Shown here piece by piece: positions 55,955 to 64,000 of a stretch of DNA of 64,000 bases. The notes beneath the pieces are model-generated. The model saw only the letters and a list, made by a program, of their open reading frames with translations, was not told the DNA's origin and made no database searches. Each line of letters starts with the position of its first letter. The first letter of the stretch is position 1. Position numbers and translations under genes: made by a program. Origin of the DNA: CAZJAD01 sp964543855 (GTDB lineage Bacteria; Electryoneota; RPQS01; DYHQ01); the NCBI GenBank assembly GCA_964543855.1, contig CAZJAD010000001.1:36274-100273 (forward strand), read 5' to 3'.

Positions 55955-58072
55955 GCGAACATCTCCTCGCCGGTTCCGGAGCCCCCAAGACAGAATGTAG
56001 TCCCCCGGCACAACATGTACGACGGCATCTGAATCGCCAACACTGTAATCAAGAATCGCCTCCGCCCGATCATCCGGCCAACCGTCCACGAGCCGGACAA
56101 GGTCGAAAACCTCCTCGTAATCAACTTTCCCCATACCTGAAGGAAAAGTCAGCCGCACGGTGGCCGGCTTGTCGAACCAGGCCGCCCCTTTCTCATCTTC
56201 CTGCGCAATTCCCAACCGTTCAGGCTCAGCCGGATAAAGTGGAAGCCAAGCCTCGCCGTCGTAGAAGGTGACCCAGTGCTTGCCGGGTGTCACGAAGGCG
56301 GGGACGCCAGCAACTCGCAGCATTCCGCAGGCCAAAGCCGGAGCCAACTTCTCACTGACGCAGCCAGCCTGCCAGGCCGTGTACGGATCGACCGGACGAA
56401 ACCCTTCCATCGGGCCAATTCTGGCCGCGACGATTTCGTTTACCGTTCTCGCTCGCTTGATGAGCGTTCCCGTGGGCACACTTCCCATCGCACTTTCCAA
56501 AGACAGCCTCCACGGGCGCGTCGGTTCCCACCCGATTCTGGGTGACACAACATATTTCCGAAGGGAGTCCTCTTCGGAATCGAATCGGCCGAGTGCATGA
56601 ACCGCACCTTCATAATAGTCGGCCATCGTCTCGGCACCAATCTCACGCAGGTCCTTGTCACTGAGACAATCCAGAACATCGAGGAATAACTCCCGCTCAC
56701 GCGGCGATTTGTCTTTGTAGCTTTGCCACAGATGCTCGGCGTTGCCCGGTGCCTTGCGGAGATGGGCAAAAAGGCGAGCGAGCCCCGAGTCGGAAGGCGC
56801 AACCAGATCCACGATCCATTCGGGCACTTGCTGCTTGTCCTTCTGCAGCGATTCCAGGCGGCACCTCCCCATCTTCAGGCGATGGCGCCAAGACTCGCTT
56901 GCTTCCCGGCTCTGTTCCTTCGCCGGCTTTGGATAGCACAGAGTAAGCTCGTCGGTGAGACCAACCGTTGGATCCACAGTCACGCTAACCTGCTCGCCGG
57001 ATTTCGTCGTTACTTTGTGGAGAAACAACTGGCCCTTGAAGAGCCCAAGAAGCATGAAATCCCCGACACCGACATCCAGAGATGCCGTCGCTTCCAGCGA
57101 ATCGAGCCGTACGATCGGCCGTATCCCTCCGTAGTTGAAGACGGCAAACCAGAGCTTGTCGCCATCACTCCAATCACTTGGGAAAGTCACCGTCAGTCGG
57201 CAGGGCGTCAGGTAATTCTCCGTTGTGTTGAGCTGCCAGGAGCGTCTCCCCCGCACAGCATCCGGTTCTGACGGAGCAACCTGGCTCACACGCGAGAGCA
57301 GAATCGGTGCGCGCAGTACCGGCTCATCGAACCACGCGCGGTTGAGCGCCGCCTCCGGCTCGCAGGCTCCCAGGTATTTCCATTTCTGACCGACTTTCAC
57401 CTCCACCCACGCATGGTTATTGTTCGTATGAGCCCAATAAGGCACATAGACCATGCGAGCCGCCACACCGACGGTGCGAAGTGCCGCCACGAGCAAGATG
57501 GTCTCTTCACCGCAGCGGCCGAAACCGCAGGAGAGCGTCGTCACGGGAGCTTGATCCCGCCAATCGGTGGGCCGGAAAGTGACCCGTTCCCCCAGCCACA
57601 GGTTAACCTCCAGGGCTGCCTCTTCGGCTGTCTGACATCCCGCGACAACCGCTGAAAGTTCCTGCATCAGCCACCGGCGGTAGCGCAGCAAGGGCTCGTC
57701 GTCCACCCTCACAGGAATCACATAGCGACAGAAATCCGCCTGACTGAGTTCGCGTGCCCAAGAAAAAGTCTGCCGCGCATCAAGCGCGGCAGTCAGGTCA
57801 TCAAACAGGTCCGTTGCCGGTACCTGTGTCAGGTCTGCGTGATCCAGATTCAGAAGAAAAGCATTAAGGTAGGTCGTATCAACAGCGTGCTCCAGACAGA
57901 GCTCGCGTAGCTGGCTCATGGTGAGCCTCGCGGCTGGAGCATGTCGCTCCGGAACTTCGGCCGCCATCCCGAGCGATCCGGCCGCAAGGGAAATGAGCCA
58001 GACGATACACAAACAAAAGTGGATCAATGGACTCGTCCTCGATTTTACCTCCTCACAATTGCTGCCTCGCAT
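55955..58072 (-). CDS. Exported protein with two transglutaminase-like domains (3' end lost in gap)
   Basis: Up to the gap 706 residues are visible, with a signal peptide (about residues 16-40). A transglutaminase-like core lies at about 150-240: Cys in FGRCGEETIL, His in NNHAWVEV and the third position near ACEPEAALNRAW. After a beta-sandwich and a helical middle, a second similar unit appears at about 545-650 (AGCVSEKLAPALACGMLRVAGVP, GKHWVTFYDGEAW, AAWFDKPATVRL); here Cys and His are also present, but the GE pair after the Cys is lost. It resembles enzymes that process peptides or peptidoglycan stems. ATG 58072 is used; a downstream start cannot be excluded. The real C-terminus is unknown. 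Confidence 0.8.
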
Positions 58073-58086
58073 GTTTCACGCGAACA

Positions 58087-59415
58087 TCAGGCGGTCTCTT
58101 CAGCACGGAAGATTCTATGAGGGTCAAGCAGCTTCTTGAGTTTGTCTCGCACCTGTGCGCTGGTTGCCGACACCCCATGGTAGCGTGTCCAGCGTCTCCG
58201 CGCCCGGGCTGCGATTCGTCCAGCAGGTCCTCCGCCTGACTCCGCTGCGTACTCCTGCAGTTTGTCGAGCACCTGAGCCGCTTGGCGCCTGATCCGCGGG
58301 TCGTCCTCAGATAGAAGAAGCCAGATATGCAGATGCCCGACCTCGACTGTCCCCAGAAGTGCTACCGCGATGTTCGCTTCATAGGAAAGCTCGCGCGCAT
58401 GGGCTTCGAGACCCGCAAATGATCTCGCCGGTAACACCACCTGACCTTCCAGACGGGCGGGATAAAACCGCGCTGCCGCCGGTACCAGCGCAAAGAGTTC
58501 TGTCCAAAGCCTGTCGGTTGCTTCCGAGTCTTCAAACCAGCGCACCGGAGCCGGAGATGCCAAGCTATCCGGTGGCGTTCCTCCCCATTCACAAATCACC
58601 ATCGCCCGCGTCTCTTCCGGAATAGCCGCCTCCAGTCCACGGCGCAGAATCTCCAAAGCTCCCGAATCCAAGAGAAAAATGACATCGGGTGGGGACGAAC
58701 TCAGTCCGATCTGGGAAAGAACGCCGACAATCTCCGAGGCCTCGGTCAGATGAATCGTACACGCAGTTCTCACTCCCGGGTTCGGCTCCAGCAAGAGTTC
58801 CACGCGCGTGAGAATCCCGAATTCGCCACGCGATCCGAAGAGACAAGACAACATATCAGCCTGATCCGTCGCGCCGGCGAGCGTGCCGGCAGCTCGCAGC
58901 TCGCCACCGCCGTCCACCCATTCGGCTCCGGCCACATGCGTGAGGGTGCCTCCATGCCGCCATGTTCGGATGCCCTGCCAACCGGCCGCGATGACGGCTC
59001 CAACGCTTGTCGCCTTTGGCATTGGAAAGAGCGGTGGCCATCGCACATCATGCCGATCCAAGTCCACCTGCAGCGCTTCGAGTGAAACACCCGCCGCAAT
59101 CTGCAGACGGGTGTTCTCATCCAAAAAACTCGGAGCTCCGGTCAGCCGCGCCGTCGAAAGCATCATCTTGCCCGCCAGGTCCTCCACGGTCCTTGGTGCC
59201 AGCCCTGAACAGACCACGACCTCCAAACCTTTCTCCGATGCGAAGCGGACGCAGGCCTGAACCCCTGCAACCGTTGCCGGCTCGACGACCAGCACCGGGA
59301 GTTCCTGCTTTGTCACTCGACCTTCGAGATAATCCAGAATCTTCTCGCGATCGGAATGCACAGACCCCGGTCCCATCGCCTTGCGCAGTCGTGCGTATTT
59401 GTCGAAAAGCGCCAT
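58087..59415 (-). CDS. FAD-linked oxidase (GlcD/D-lactate dehydrogenase-like)
   Basis: From ATG 59415 the protein has 442 residues. It follows the PCMH-type FAD-binding plan: LVVEPATVAGVQACVRFA, the second FAD motif ATSVGAVIAAGWQG ... HGGTLTHVAGAEWV, LFGSRGEFGILTRVEL, and the C-terminal LLDPHRIF common to glycolate and D-lactate dehydrogenases. The first phosphate-binding loop, usually PRGGGT-like, reads VVCSGLAPRT and is unusual. No Fe-S partner (GlcF) is encoded nearby. The start shares one base with the stop of the zinc-ribbon gene. The substrate is unknown, and loss of activity is possible. Confidence 0.85.
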   Translation of the reverse strand: MALFDKYARLRKAMGPGSVHSDREKILDYLEGRVTKQELPVLVVEPATVAGVQACVRFASEKGLEVVVCSGLAPRTVEDLAGKMMLSTARLTGAPSFLDENTRLQIAAGVSLEALQVDLDRHDVRWPPLFPMPKATSVGAVIAAGWQGIRTWRHGGTLTHVAGAEWVDGGGELRAAGTLAGATDQADMLSCLFGSRGEFGILTRVELLLEPNPGVRTACTIHLTEASEIVGVLSQIGLSSSPPDVIFLLDSGALEILRRGLEAAIPEETRAMVICEWGGTPPDSLASPAPVRWFEDSEATDRLWTELFALVPAAARFYPARLEGQVVLPARSFAGLEAHARELSYEANIAVALLGTVEVGHLHIWLLLSEDDPRIRRQAAQVLDKLQEYAAESGGGPAGRIAARARRRWTRYHGVSATSAQVRDKLKKLLDPHRIFRAEETA

Positions 59416-59684
59416 TAGTCTTCCACTTCTGACTTTTTCTTTGGCTTCTCGATCTTGGGTTTCTTCTCTTCCTTCGGAGTCTCCGGTTTCGCACGCTCCC
59501 GCTTGCGCTTGTAATCCGTGATGTAGAAACCCGATCCCTTGAAGATGAGTCCGCTTCCTCCCGAAATCAGGCGCTCCACCCGACCACCACACTGGGGACA
59601 AGTGTGGACAGGCGCGTCATGAATGCTCTGGAATTGCTCGAACCGATGGCCACATTCCAAGCAGCGATATTCGTAAGTCGGCAT
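59415..59684 (-). CDS. FmdB-family zinc-ribbon protein
   Basis: The 89-residue protein begins with the FmdB/CxxC_CxxC_SSSS pattern: [16 protein letters not shown], then HTCPQCGG, and [21 protein letters not shown]. The C-terminal 35 residues are almost all Lys, Glu and Pro. Members are putative regulatory proteins first seen near formamidase and acetamidase genes; their function is not settled. It overlaps the FAD-oxidase start by one base. Confidence 0.9.
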   Translation of the reverse strand: MPTYEYRCLECGHRFEQFQSIHDAPVHTCPQCGGRVERLISGGSGLIFKGSGFYITDYKRKRERAKPETPKEEKKPKIEKPKKKSEVED

Positions 59685-59717
59685 GACTTCGTCCTAAATT
59701 CCTTCTTTCATCTCAGG

Positions 59718-60209
59718 TCAAAAATCATCCTGCCACAGAACGATTCGGAAGCGCTCGTTCGCTGGCTTGTTAACAATGAAGTGGGCAAACCCGATGACCG
59801 GCGAAACCTCGTCGAGAAGCAGTTGAAATGGAATCTGGAACTCGACCAGAGAATCAGGCGTCGCGATGTCCTCGATCCCCGGCGGAGCCTGACCCCAAAT
59901 GAGATTGATATGACGGAAGCTGCGAAAGAGCCGAGCCGTTGCGCGCAAATCCGTTTCGCGAAACCAGCTTTCCGTGCGGTTCAGCTCGGCGTCGAAGTAC
60001 TGGAACTGGAAGCCCTCGTCCAAACACTCGGCGTATTGCAGGGAATCTCCCAGCTCGTAAGCTGTCTTGAAATTCTCCAGGAGTCCGCCAATGGTCGACG
60101 CATCGCTCCAGAGCGACCCGGTGGGTCCCCGAAGCTCCGGCGCGAAAGGATTGACGCAACCGCCACAGAAGACGACCAACGCGCCGATGATGCAAATCTC
60201 CACCTTCAT
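59718..60209 (-). CDS. Lipoprotein, possibly NTF2-like
   Basis: From ATG 60209 the protein has 163 residues with a lipobox (VVFCGGC). The mature part has an early helix with a Tyr/Asp pattern (LENFKTAYELGDSLQYAECL) followed by curved strands, similar to NTF2-like folds. The start overlaps the stop of the next upstream lipoprotein as ATGA. The two proteins seem to be related: both read helix, then F-x-F/Y strands, then a terminal strand pair. Function unknown. Confidence 0.7.
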   Translation of the reverse strand: MKVEICIIGALVVFCGGCVNPFAPELRGPTGSLWSDASTIGGLLENFKTAYELGDSLQYAECLDEGFQFQYFDAELNRTESWFRETDLRATARLFRSFRHINLIWGQAPPGIEDIATPDSLVEFQIPFQLLLDEVSPVIGFAHFIVNKPANERFRIVLWQDDF

Positions 60210-60817
60210 CGAACCAGCGCCTTCAGGTCGCTCCAGGTCGGCTGTCCCTCCGTGCGTCGATCCACCCATCGCTCGATAACCCAATAGCCTTCCGGTCCCA
60301 TTTTGAGGTAGAACTCTGCCGTTCCCGCCATCTGGTGTGCCACGCCGGGAACCGTCACGCCCGCCAGAAGCGTGTATTTCTCGCGCAAATAAGCGCTGTC
60401 CGAGAGTTCCGTCTGTTCGAGGTTCTCGAAAATGACTGCCAGAATCGAGTCCGCGGGCAGAACACCTCCCGAAAGAAGCTGTGTGATGTGGCGCGTTTCT
60501 TCTGCGACGCCCCAACCTTCGAGTTCCGGGTAGTTGCTCAGGGCCACGGCATCCGGAATAAAGGCGAATGTATCCGAGTGGATGGATCGCAGATAATCCA
60601 CGGCGTTTCGCTCGGCCAGCGCGAGGGTCATATTCCGCATGACATCTTGGGGCACCCGGGGAATGTCCCACGATGAGCGCCTCGTTTCGGGCTCTTCCGC
60701 TTCGCGCGTCGTGAACAGATCGCAACCGACAACGAGGAAAACCGCCCAGGCAATCAGCAGACACCAGGCCCCGTGAAATCGCCTGCACCTTCTTATATGG
60801 CGAAAAAGATCAGCCAC
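60206..60817 (-). CDS. Lipoprotein, possibly NTF2-like
   Basis: The 203-residue protein starts at GTG 60817, inside the last 25 bases of the antiporter gene, and has a lipobox (FLVVGC). The mature part has the same outline as the following lipoprotein (LALAERNAVDYLRSIHSDTFAFIPD, then strands ending YWVIERWVDR). The ribosome site is weak, as expected for a gene translated by coupling. Function unknown; probably a duplicated pair. Confidence 0.7.
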   Translation of the reverse strand: MADLFRHIRRCRRFHGAWCLLIAWAVFLVVGCDLFTTREAEEPETRRSSWDIPRVPQDVMRNMTLALAERNAVDYLRSIHSDTFAFIPDAVALSNYPELEGWGVAEETRHITQLLSGGVLPADSILAVIFENLEQTELSDSAYLREKYTLLAGVTVPGVAHQMAGTAEFYLKMGPEGYWVIERWVDRRTEGQPTWSDLKALVR

Positions 60818-62100
60818 AACAAAACCAATACCGGCAATAAGAAAGGGAGAGTGAATTTGAAAACATAACCCAAGAAACTGGGCACCTTGACTCCAGCGTG
60901 CTCAGCAATGGACTTGACCATGAAATTGGGCCCATTGCCAATATAGGTTGCCGCTCCGAAGAAAACCGCCGCCAGGGAAATTGCCTGGAGAAACTCTCCA
61001 TGCATGGAAATGAAAATCGGCATATGCGCCGGATTCTCAAGACTCAGATGGAATGTTCCCATCGCCGCCGAGAGAAAGTTCAGATAGGTGGGGGCGTTGT
61101 CGAGCACACCCGACAGGATGCCGCAACCCCAGTAGAATGTCCCGGGATCTTTCAGCCCGATGTGCGCGGCGTTGACCTCGAGCCAGTCCAGAGCGGGCAC
61201 CATCGTTGCGAAAATGCCAATGAACAGCACGGCAACTTCGATAATGGGATGAAATGTGAATGCGTTCTTGCCGTGAAGCGTCTTCGGAGTCACCATGTAC
61301 GATCCCCATGCGGCGAGCACCATAATGCCCTCCCGCACAAAGACGGGCTCTTCGATGAAAACGGCGCCAAGAATAAGCGCAAGGAAAATGAGATTGGTCA
61401 GTCCTTCGACGCGCGTGACATCCGCGCGCTCTGCTTCGGCGCGTGCCGCCGGAGAAGCCTTCAGGAAGTTGTGCCGATCGACAAAGTAGAAAATCACGAG
61501 AAGCAGGCCGACACCAATCAGCCACTTCATCCAGAGATGCGTGAAGACCCAGAAGAAAGGGACCCCTTTCAGGTATCCCAGAAACAGCGGAGGATCTCCG
61601 ATGGGCGTCAGCGCTCCGCCGCAATTGGAGACAATGAAGATAAAAAAAACGATGTGATAAGGCGTGAAACGCCATTTGTTCATCCGGATGTACGGTCGGA
61701 TGAGCAACATCGACGCGCCCGTCGTCCCCAGAACATTGGCGATGACGGCGCCAAGGCCCAGCAGAACGGTGTTCGCGCGCGGAACCGCTTCCCCTTTGAA
61801 AGTGACATGGATGCCACCGGCAACGACAAAGAGCGATCCGATCAGACAGATGAACGATAGATACTCCATGCCGCTGGCTGCCATGCGCGGCAGGTTATCC
61901 AGACCCCAGTAGTAGTAACCGACAACGGCCACCCCCAGCGGAAACGGGAACAGGAAGTAGTTCCGCTGCCACCACCTCTCAGCAATCAGCGGCATGAGGG
62001 CGATGGATGCCAAGAGTACGATAAACGGAATGATCCAGAGTGGATTCGGAGGGATAATTTCAACTTTCAATCCCGCCGAAAGCAGCGGCAAAGCGGCCAT
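60793..62100 (-). CDS. NhaD-like sodium/proton antiporter (ArsB/NhaD superfamily)
   Basis: The 435-residue protein has about 11-12 membrane helices and the family's conserved patches: NVLGTTGASMLLIRP, SNCGGALTPIGDPPLFLG and LSGVLDNAPTYLNF, the last like the DNAP(T)-type signature of NhaD. A hydrophilic loop (about residues 210-235) divides two halves. NhaD proteins exchange Na+ or Li+ for protons; citrate or other anion transport is the main alternative in this superfamily. It is first in a minus-strand run with two lipoproteins, the FmdB-like gene and the FAD-linked oxidase. Confidence 0.88.
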   Translation of the reverse strand: MAALPLLSAGLKVEIIPPNPLWIIPFIVLLASIALMPLIAERWWQRNYFLFPFPLGVAVVGYYYWGLDNLPRMAASGMEYLSFICLIGSLFVVAGGIHVTFKGEAVPRANTVLLGLGAVIANVLGTTGASMLLIRPYIRMNKWRFTPYHIVFFIFIVSNCGGALTPIGDPPLFLGYLKGVPFFWVFTHLWMKWLIGVGLLLVIFYFVDRHNFLKASPAARAEAERADVTRVEGLTNLIFLALILGAVFIEEPVFVREGIMVLAAWGSYMVTPKTLHGKNAFTFHPIIEVAVLFIGIFATMVPALDWLEVNAAHIGLKDPGTFYWGCGILSGVLDNAPTYLNFLSAAMGTFHLSLENPAHMPIFISMHGEFLQAISLAAVFFGAATYIGNGPNFMVKSIAEHAGVKVPSFLGYVFKFTLPFLLPVLVLLWLIFFAI

Positions 62101-62152
62101 TCTCTATTCTGATAGAAGTCGCGTTTCTACTGAACCCCAATCCACAATAATC

Positions 62153-64000
62153 CTACTTCAGAAAGACCAATTTGGCCAGGTCTTGGCGCCCGGCCTGGCT
62201 CAGCTGGGCAAAATAGATGCCCGATCCGACCTCAGCTCGCCAGGACACATGGTAGAAACCGGGAGCATCAGCCCGCGTTTCGAACCGCTTCACCTCACGC
62301 CCGAGAACATCGAAGATGCGCACCATAGCCCCACCGGGCCGATCCACATAGAAGCGGATCTCGGTGCCCGAGTTGAACGGGTTGGGGAAAACCGACGCAA
62401 TCCCGAACTCCAAGGGCATACCGCCGGAGGGATCCACACTCGAACCGCCCTCGATTACGAAATCACTATCGGAGATATCAAACACGGTCGAGTCATAAGG
62501 CGACCCTACACGCACGCGGCAAGTCTCCGAGCCGGGACCGGTCACCGTCCAGGCCTGTTCGCCATCATTCGGTGTGATCGTGTAGATAACATTCCACGGG
62601 CCCATCTCGCCATTCCGTGAGAGGGAAATGCTAACATGAGAATCCAGATACTCCGATGTCCACTGAATGACCACCGACTCGCCCGCGGACCACTCTTCGC
62701 CTCCGTTTGGCGAGACCAGGCTGACCGTGGGCTGCCTGAGATGGAAATCGGCGTTGCTGTCATCATAGAGGTCGGGATTCTCGGTGCACACGATGCGCAC
62801 GCGGCAAGAGTCCGACGCCGGGCCGGGCATAGTCGTGTAGCGCGAGCCGCTGTTCGAGATGTTCTCGTAGAGGGTCTCCCACTCCCCGTCGGGATAATCT
62901 CGATTCAAATAAAGACTGATAAGCCCCGAATAGCCGTAGCTGTCCCAAGTAATGCGATACGGATGGTTCACGGCGACCGTTTCGCCACCATTCGGCGCCA
63001 GAATAGTCAAAACCGTCTCGCCAATTATGAAAACATTATCACTGACATCGCTCAGCGTGTCTTCCCCGTAGATTTCGGCTTTGATCAACGCCTGCGTGGT
63101 CGTGGGGCCTTCGACTGTCCAAGTCGTGTCCGACCCAACCACAGTCAGAATCTCGGTCCAACTGCCGCCACCGTCACGCGACAGGAGAATCGCCGCCGGA
63201 TCCTCCGTGACATTCCGCTGCAGCGAAATCGTCGCCGGCAATCCCACGGGCCAGATTTCTCCACCATTCGGTTCCATAACAACCACGTATGGCTGTGGAG
63301 TCAGTGTCAGGTCAAAGGTCATCACGGAATCCGCGCTGGAAATATTGGTCACGGCCACATCGGTCGGGACGAAGGTGTAGTCCATCGAATTGGGGATCGT
63401 CGTACTGGAGAAAGCTGTGCTGAGATACGTACCTGGGAAGGGATCACCCATATCGCCCGAACTGATATCCCGCTCAAGGCCCCAATCGCCGTCCGCTTGT
63501 TCGAGAGCCACAAGGTAGTGTCCATAATCCGTGTGCCCGGGATACCATTCGTGCGTGTTCGTATGCTGATTATCGTCAATATGCCAGATGAAGAGTCCCC
63601 GAATGCCGTGCATTCCGATATCGTACCCATAAGGCCCTCGATTCTCGATCAGGAAATACTGGTTTCCGGAACCGACGCCATCACGCCAGACGCGGTAGAT
63701 GACCGGTGAGAACTCGCTGACAGGAATCTCGATGCCGGTAGAGTCTTCTGAAAGCACTGTCGCGGTAACGAATCCCACTTGGAGCTTGCACCAGGCATCC
63801 AGGTGAGAGGGTCGGTTGCCCAGATTCCCATTCCACGAACCCCCCGCCATGAGGCTGTAGTCGCCGACGCCCGCCGACGAGTAATCGGTATCATACAAGT
63901 CCGGCAGCCCAAGCTGATGACCAAATTCGTGGCAATAGACGCCGCAGGTCATATCGCCCGGCCCATACCAGAACTCCGGCTCCATCGAGTAAACCTGCAC
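62153..64000 (-). CDS. M6-type metalloprotease with three Kre9-like domains and sorting tail (5' truncated)
   Basis: The frame is open to the right edge of the window, so the N-terminus is missing; 615 residues are visible. The zinc site HEFGHQLGLPDLYD near residues 24-37 is the M6 (immune inhibitor A-like) pattern, with the SLMAGGSW Met-turn soon after. About 200 further catalytic-domain residues follow, then three Kre9-like modules (EPNGGE, APNGGE, SPNGGE; about 240-530) and a FlgD-like sorting tail (FPNPFNSGTEI, IFDVLGREVKRF, GIYFAQLSQ, KLVFLK). It is a secreted protease fixed at the surface. Its terminal modules are near-copies of those in the BNR protein at 37169. Confidence 0.9.
   Translation of the reverse strand: MQVYSMEPEFWYGPGDMTCGVYCHEFGHQLGLPDLYDTDYSSAGVGDYSLMAGGSWNGNLGNRPSHLDAWCKLQVGFVTATVLSEDSTGIEIPVSEFSPVIYRVWRDGVGSGNQYFLIENRGPYGYDIGMHGIRGLFIWHIDDNQHTNTHEWYPGHTDYGHYLVALEQADGDWGLERDISSGDMGDPFPGTYLSTAFSSTTIPNSMDYTFVPTDVAVTNISSADSVMTFDLTLTPQPYVVVMEPNGGEIWPVGLPATISLQRNVTEDPAAILLSRDGGGSWTEILTVVGSDTTWTVEGPTTTQALIKAEIYGEDTLSDVSDNVFIIGETVLTILAPNGGETVAVNHPYRITWDSYGYSGLISLYLNRDYPDGEWETLYENISNSGSRYTTMPGPASDSCRVRIVCTENPDLYDDSNADFHLRQPTVSLVSPNGGEEWSAGESVVIQWTSEYLDSHVSISLSRNGEMGPWNVIYTITPNDGEQAWTVTGPGSETCRVRVGSPYDSTVFDISDSDFVIEGGSSVDPSGGMPLEFGIASVFPNPFNSGTEIRFYVDRPGGAMVRIFDVLGREVKRFETRADAPGFYHVSWRAEVGSGIYFAQLSQAGRQDLAKLVFLK

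Noticed and set aside
55758..55988. Open frames running through the run of N
   Set aside because: Frame across a placeholder gap has no meaning; the true gap length is unknown.
59604..60287. 227-codon plus-strand open frame
   Set aside because: It is antisense to two lipoproteins that have lipoboxes and coupled starts.

Overview
The window looks like one scaffold of an uncultured bacterium of the FCB supergroup (Zixibacteria/KSB1/Electryoneota-like lineages are the best guess). The grounds are indirect. Three exported proteins end in a PNPFN-type FlgD-like sorting domain, seven copies of a '(S/P)NGGE' Kre9-like domain occur, there are two TonB receptors, and a REC-REC-pyruvate-phosphate-dikinase fusion is present. 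Two runs of exactly 100 N (11486-11585 and 55855-55954) mark it as a draft assembly. No rRNA, tRNA or CRISPR array was seen; the one clear RNA gene is ssrA (tmRNA).

Layout. 0-6.2 kb: four consecutive soluble signalling genes (the tail of a kinase-like protein, a lone receiver, then REC-PAS-PAS-kinase, REC-PAS-PAS-kinase and REC-PAS-DHp with no ATPase domain). 6.2-8.4 kb: PAP2 lipid phosphatase and TolC-like outer membrane protein. 8.5-10.8 kb: dciA-gyrB. 10.9-14.2 kb: EamA transporter and two exported proteins. 14.3-18.6 kb: a phosphate operon (Ppx/GppA, DUF47, PiT, porin O/P). 18.9-24.9 kb: a lipoprotein/TonB-receptor pair behind a leader of about 480 nt, then a secreted transglutaminase-like protein.

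25.0-36.5 kb is the most unusual part. A degraded 24-nt copy of the 3' end of ssrA at 25021 and ssrA itself at 36545 bracket 11.5 kb in which every convincing gene reads on the minus strand and base composition looks lower in G+C. This looks like an old genomic island inserted at ssrA. It carries a histidine kinase, an NtrC-type sigma-54 activator, a -24/-12 promoter candidate with a 90-bp inverted repeat in the leader, and a five-gene redox operon: a duplicated Cys-rich small protein, NuoE fused to zinc ribbons, NuoF fused to GltD, a HoxU/NuoG-N-like Fe-S protein, and an FMN glutamate-synthase-domain protein with an N-terminal Cys cluster and no amidotransferase. The subunit recipe recalls electron-bifurcating transhydrogenases (Nfn/Stn) with an added GltB-type FMN subunit. 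It is the best candidate here for an uncharacterised system.

36.9-64 kb: a large sortilin/BNR-repeat secreted protein; cdaA (c-di-AMP synthase) overlapped by nth; a probable metal operon (Cys-rich exported protein, TonB receptor with a CxxC plug, double YHS protein); the REC-REC-PPDK protein; a subtilase; gdhA and gcvT divergently transcribed; membrane and lipoproteins; a second transglutaminase protein broken by an assembly gap; a minus-strand run of NhaD-like antiporter, two lipoproteins, FmdB-like zinc ribbon and FAD-linked oxidase; and the C-terminal part of an M6-type metalloprotease.

Promoters found by eye share a TTGnnn, 17-18 bp, TATATT-like form. Gene starts were moved from the longest possible ORF wherever a Shine-Dalgarno sequence or signal peptide decided the matter.
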